Below are positions 61,056 through 64,000 of a stretch of DNA of 64,000 nucleotides, piece after piece; the first letter of the stretch is position 1; every line of letters begins with the position of its first letter. The notes below the pieces were generated by a model. The model made no database searches and was not told where the DNA came from. It saw only the letters and a list, made by a program, of their open reading frames with translations. This DNA comes from Methylosinus sp. H3A (lineage in GTDB: Bacteria; Pseudomonadota; Alphaproteobacteria; Rhizobiales; Beijerinckiaceae), in the NCBI RefSeq assembly GCF_015709455.1, contig NZ_JADNQW010000002.1, positions 1-64,000 of the forward strand, read 5' to 3'. Made by a program: the position numbers and the translations under genes.

Positions 61056-61427
61056 AGCTGCCGCGCATCTCCGGCAAATCGAAATTGGCCGAGGCGATCC
61101 GCTACGCCCGATCGCATCGAGCGGTCCTCGGACTCTTTCTCGACGACGGCCGCGTCGAAATCGACTCCAATATCGTCGAGCGGGCAATCCGGCCGCAGGC
61201 CATCACGCGCAAGAACTCACTATTCGCCGGGTCCGTTGGCGCTGGGCGGACGTGGGCTTTCATCGCCACCATGCTTCAGACTTGCAAAATGAACGGCGTC
61301 GATCCCTACGCCTGGGCGCAGCAGGCCCTCGAACGAATCGCCAACCGATGGCCCAACAAGAACATCGAGGCGCTCATGCCCTGGAATTTCAAGCCCACCG
61401 AGTGAACGGCGCCGGGTGTGCGCTTAC
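61056..61427 (+). pseudogene. IS66-family TnpC C-terminal remnant
   Basis: The frame reads LPRISGKSKLAEAIRYARSH, then FLDDGRVEIDSNIVERAIRP, RKNSLFAGSVGAGRTWAFIA and TMLQTCKMNGVDPYAWAQQA, ending in PWNFKPTE. This is the IS66 TnpC C-terminal half with the last catalytic Glu (SNIVERAIRP). The terminus GTGTGCGCTTAC at 61416-61427 is the IS66 end (complement GTAAGCG). The 5' part is missing at the IS256 copy C junction. Confidence 0.85.
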
Positions 61428-61534
61428 GTTGCAACGCCCAAATCCTCTCAAACAGGAGGCCAATAACGCGACCTCGCGGCTCCCGCCGCGATAGCGGCTT
61501 CGTTCAATCCCGAGTCAATCGGTCGGATTCCGTA
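61428..61534. other. Short spacer
   Basis: No gene is seen. It separates the IS66 terminus from the nucleotidyltransferase stop. Confidence 0.3.
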
Positions 61535-62881
61535 TTACGTCACAATCTCAAGCGCAATGAGCGCACCTCGGACCAACCGGTGTCCAGCGGAAAGTTCTCC
61601 GATCGCCACGACAGCGGTCTCCGGAAGTCTTGCGGAATCACTCGCTAATGAATACCCTAATTCGAAAGCTGCGCGATACCCATCCTCTTCAACATCCAGC
61701 CTTTTTTGCATTACGTGTGTGGTGCCTGTCGTATGGCGAGCCGCATCGTCGAATGAAACTTGGAAACAATGATCTCCAAAGGAAATGAAAGCAGCGACCG
61801 GCGCAGCTAACGCATCACTAGTATACATAGAAATTTCGAACCACGTAGTCTCAGAAAAGCATATTGCGACGTCAACTTTAGTGATATTGCCATGTAGATG
61901 GATAATATCTCCCGCGCCTGAAGACAAACGCACTTCTTTTGCCCGCAAAATAGAGTTGCATGGAATACGTCGCACCATCGATGTCGCCGATAGCTTTCCC
62001 AAAAGCAAGTCGCTCAAAGTTACGCGAAACTTAAACGAAAATCCATACCAGACGTATGCTACATAATCATGTTCTGAATAAATGTTAGGGACAATCGAAT
62101 GAGCATCAATTATTTTTAACAAATGATCGTCCCGGGTGAGCGCGAAGATATAACTCGCCACAATGTGGACCTGATCGGCTGCGCCAAACATATTCGTAAG
62201 CCGAATAAACGCGGTCTTATCGAATGATGGTAAACTACATAATTTGTGTATATATAAAAGCTCCTGGAGCCTTATCCTTGTTCGGTGATATAGCCATGGA
62301 ATGAACAACCGGATTAGGTCACGGTACAGATGTGTGATTTGAATGAAAGCAGCCATCGCAACATCAAGATATGCGCACTCCGCCGTACAAAGATGTCTAT
62401 GAGCATGAAGCTGTTCGTATTGAATTTTCCATAACTCAACGTTCGCAGAATGGTAATGTACAGAGGTACCCGGAAGGAATTCATTTATTCCGAGAGACGC
62501 GCCCACGCTGGTCCAAACGGGGAAAAATTTATGGAAATCAAAGCGATTTCCGTTGACTTGAACGTTGATCACTTCATGTTGAACCGGAGCTTTATACTCA
62601 TGGGCATCGGCAATCAGACGCGGGATTGAAAGACTTGCATCGGGATCGGATAGAATTAAATCAGAATCTCCCGACCACCCGACGAAAAACAGGTCGTCCG
62701 CCAGATGGGCGACAGTGGTGCCTTTCAGTAGGATAAAACCTTCCCCAGCCGCGGGAAGTTGAGCTAAGAAATTTCTTAACGCCACGTGTTTTGCCTGGTA
62801 ATGCCAAATATCATGTGTGTATTCCGCCGAAAGCTTGCAAAATAGATCAGACAAATCGTCTGTCAGTTCGGTTTGCAGCAA
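61535..62881 (-). CDS. Nucleotidyltransferase-family (NTP_transf_5-like) protein
   Basis: A 448-residue protein of lower GC than its surroundings. The block LPAAGEGFILLKGTTVAHLA, then DDLFFVGWSGDSDLILSDPD, matches the uncharacterised nucleotidyltransferase family NTP_transf_5 (family: LLKGxALA ... SDxDLLV), with DSDL as the metal-binding acidic pair. Residues 125-270 are mixed helical. The last 110 residues look like a beta-sandwich. The open frame has only a TTG at its 5' end, overlapping the stop of the small upstream gene by 19 bases, so translational coupling is likely. The role may be in surface glycan or peptide modification. Confidence 0.65.
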   Translation of the reverse strand: MLQTELTDDLSDLFCKLSAEYTHDIWHYQAKHVALRNFLAQLPAAGEGFILLKGTTVAHLADDLFFVGWSGDSDLILSDPDASLSIPRLIADAHEYKAPVQHEVINVQVNGNRFDFHKFFPVWTSVGASLGINEFLPGTSVHYHSANVELWKIQYEQLHAHRHLCTAECAYLDVAMAAFIQITHLYRDLIRLFIPWLYHRTRIRLQELLYIHKLCSLPSFDKTAFIRLTNMFGAADQVHIVASYIFALTRDDHLLKIIDAHSIVPNIYSEHDYVAYVWYGFSFKFRVTLSDLLLGKLSATSMVRRIPCNSILRAKEVRLSSGAGDIIHLHGNITKVDVAICFSETTWFEISMYTSDALAAPVAAFISFGDHCFQVSFDDAARHTTGTTHVMQKRLDVEEDGYRAAFELGYSLASDSARLPETAVVAIGELSAGHRLVRGALIALEIVT

Positions 62882-63033
62882 GCGGGCGATGGCAATGCCA
62901 ACGACCCGGTGATCAATGCAAACCGAACGTAATGTGGCTCTAGTCCTTTATCCGGCGCGCCGCTGCTCTCGACGTCGGACAACCAAACTATGAAGCGCTC
63001 CAGTGGCGCTTTGATTTCGAACGATTTTGGCAT
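62863..63033 (-). CDS. Small protein (56 residues) overlapping the nucleotidyltransferase-like gene
   Basis: A short gene starting MPKSFEIKAPLERFIVWLSD and ending ALPSPACCKPN. It has an excellent ribosome site, TAGGAGG, nine bases before the ATG, which is the main reason to believe it. No family is recognised. Its stop lies inside the start of the next gene. It could be a small partner of the nucleotidyltransferase-like protein, or the true N-terminus of that protein separated by a frameshift. It lacks the acidic residue expected at ring position in a lasso core, so a lasso precursor is unlikely. Confidence 0.5.
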   Translation of the reverse strand: MPKSFEIKAPLERFIVWLSDVESSGAPDKGLEPHYVRFALITGSLALPSPACCKPN

Positions 63034-63321
63034 TAAAATCAACCTCCTATCTAATGATGAAACTAGGCAAAAGGTAACCCGCGTGGCAGGCAAACGAAGC
63101 TGTCCGGTCATTCGCCCCAGATTATCACTGCTCAAGCGGGTGCTTCAGATACCTTTTTTTAAAGACATACAGGTGTCTTCGGACACGTTCAAGCGTCATT
63201 CGCCGCGTTGCATGTCGGGCTAAAAGCCGGGCTCTGGAGCAAGTTTGCATTCCGCTGAGGATAGCGTCAGCGCGACGATCGTCCGAAAAGGTCAACCGTG
63301 TCGCGATGAGTTTAAAAACAC
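63034..63321. other. Intergenic region upstream of the small gene
   Basis: AT-richer than average near 63120-63180, where the small gene's promoter is likely to lie. No further gene or repeat found before IS256 copy D. Confidence 0.35.
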
Positions 63322-64000
63322 GGGACTGTCAGGAATCTTGTGTGTGGGGCCATAGTAGAACCGCAGGAGGCGGGCTATGGCAATCAAGAAGGACACACTG
63401 GACCAATTGCTGTCGGGACGCGATCCGAATGAGGTTTTTTCCAAGGATGGCCTGTTCGATGAGCTGAAGAAGGCGTTGGCGGAACGGGTTCTGAACGCGG
63501 AGATGGACGACCATCTCGAAAGCGAGACGGCGGCGGGCAAGGCGAACCACCGCAACGGCTATTCGAAGAAGACCGTGCTGACCGAGACGTCGAAGATCGA
63601 CATCAGGGTCCCACTGGACCGGGAGGGGAGCTTCGATCCCAAGCTGATCGCGCGCTATCAGCGCCGCTTTCCCTGGCTTCGACGAGAAAATCGTGTCGAT
63701 GTATGCGCGCGGCACGACGGTGCGCGAGATCCAGGGTCATTTGCTCGAGCTCTACGGCCTGGAGGTCTCGCCCGATCTGATCTCGACGGTCACCGACGCC
63801 GTGCTGGAGACCGTCGCCGAATGGCAGAACCGGCCGCTCGAGGCGATGTATCCCTTGGTTTTCTTCGACGCCCTGCGCGTCAAAATCCGCGATGAGGGCC
63901 TGGTCCGCAACAAGGCGGTCTATGTCGCGCTCGGCGCCACGCCGGACGGAACGAAGGACATTCTGGGGCTTTGGATCGAGACCTCGGAGGGCGCCAAATT
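63322..64000 (+). mobile_element. IS256-family element, copy D, partial and frameshifted
   Basis: The left terminus GGGACTGTCAGGAATC is intact and the element runs off the window. The transposase starts [20 protein letters not shown], with several substitutions relative to copies B and C. One base is inserted in the codons for RRFPGFDEK (now [10 protein letters not shown]), shifting the frame. Further synonymous changes make it the most diverged of the four, hence the oldest. Left flank is AAAAACAC. Confidence 0.9.
63377..64000 (+). pseudogene. IS256 transposase, copy D, frameshifted and partial
   Basis: The frame is normal to [11 protein letters not shown], then a one-base insertion shifts it. 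The original frame continues with [15 protein letters not shown] residues (a Thr replaces Met in RGMTVRE) and [20 protein letters not shown] to the window edge. It is not functional, but the terminal repeats could respond to transposase from copies B or C. Confidence 0.9.

Noticed and set aside
61535..62881. Part of the 8.5-kb glycosyltransferase locus moved by the inversion
   Set aside because: Both loci lie outside the inverted segment and have different base composition; no shared flanking sequence was found.
62863..63033. Lasso or other RiPP precursor peptide
   Set aside because: No Asp/Glu at ring position after a plausible Gly core start, no Thr at -2, and no cyclase or protease gene nearby.
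1..64000. CRISPR arrays, tRNA or rRNA genes, origin of replication
   Set aside because: No regularly spaced short repeats, no tRNA cloverleaf or rRNA-like stretch, and no parA/repA or iteron cluster was recognised on either strand.

Overview
The window is GC-rich and reads as chromosome or large-plasmid DNA from an alphaproteobacterium, probably Hyphomicrobiales. A methylotroph or methanotroph relative is possible: a copper chaperone sits at the left edge and the insertion sequences look rhizobial, but no methane or methanol oxidation gene is present. It is an accessory region. Insertion sequences or their remnants of at least nine families (IS256, IS3, IS5/IS427, IS6, IS66, ISAs1, IS110, IS630, IS1595) separate short islands of metabolic, efflux and regulatory genes. 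Many genes at island edges are truncated or frameshifted.

Layout. 0-3 kb: 3' part of a PCu(A)C copper chaperone, an IS630 scrap, a class III aminotransferase-like protein without its PLP lysine, and a broken aromatic-acid MFS gene. 3.2-6.6 kb: a decayed IS427-type element next to an IS3 element that is itself interrupted by IS256 copy A with a clean 9-bp target duplication. 6.9-13 kb: a surface-glycan pair, one unknown protein and a 1468-residue triple glycosyltransferase. 13-15 kb: ISAs1 and IS6 fragments and intact IS256 copy B. 15-18 kb: an EamA permease, a VOC protein and a LysR regulator. 18.1-24.8 kb: a six-gene overlapping operon (HMG-CoA synthase, methylglutaconyl-CoA hydratase-like, asparagine synthase-like, FAD monooxygenase, acyl-CoA dehydrogenase, hotdog thioesterase) that looks like an undescribed small-molecule pathway. 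25.3-31.2 kb: LysR / WrbA-MFP-RND quinone-type efflux module. 31-36 kb: IS remnants, GST, AraC and SDR. 36-40 kb: LysR divergent from an EamA-SAM enzyme-PLP beta-synthase operon, a second candidate specialised pathway. 40-44.5 kb: a defective IS6, an S41 protease, an IS427 element that looks intact, and frameshifted genes. 44.6-50.2 kb: a resistance-type module (class A beta-lactamase, AAA ATPase, ABC-F protein, broken MFS, MarR) whose gene boundaries carry a diverged repeat. 50.6-58.3 kb: TetR-MFP-RND efflux operon, then TetR, nitronate monooxygenase-like and NIPSNAP genes. 58.4-64 kb: a group II intron 3' end, a toxin-antitoxin remnant, IS6 3' half, IS256 copy C, IS66 tail, a nucleotidyltransferase-like gene with a small overlapping gene, and partial IS256 copy D.

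The main structural result is that the two halves of one IS6 element lie 46 kb apart. Each abuts an inverted, intact IS256 copy (B and C), and the same 8-bp word is at both junctions. Inverting the DNA between B and C rebuilds an IS6 element with a single IS256 inserted in it and a normal target duplication. The whole 14.9-59.8 kb block therefore appears to have been inverted by recombination between the IS256 copies, or misassembled there.
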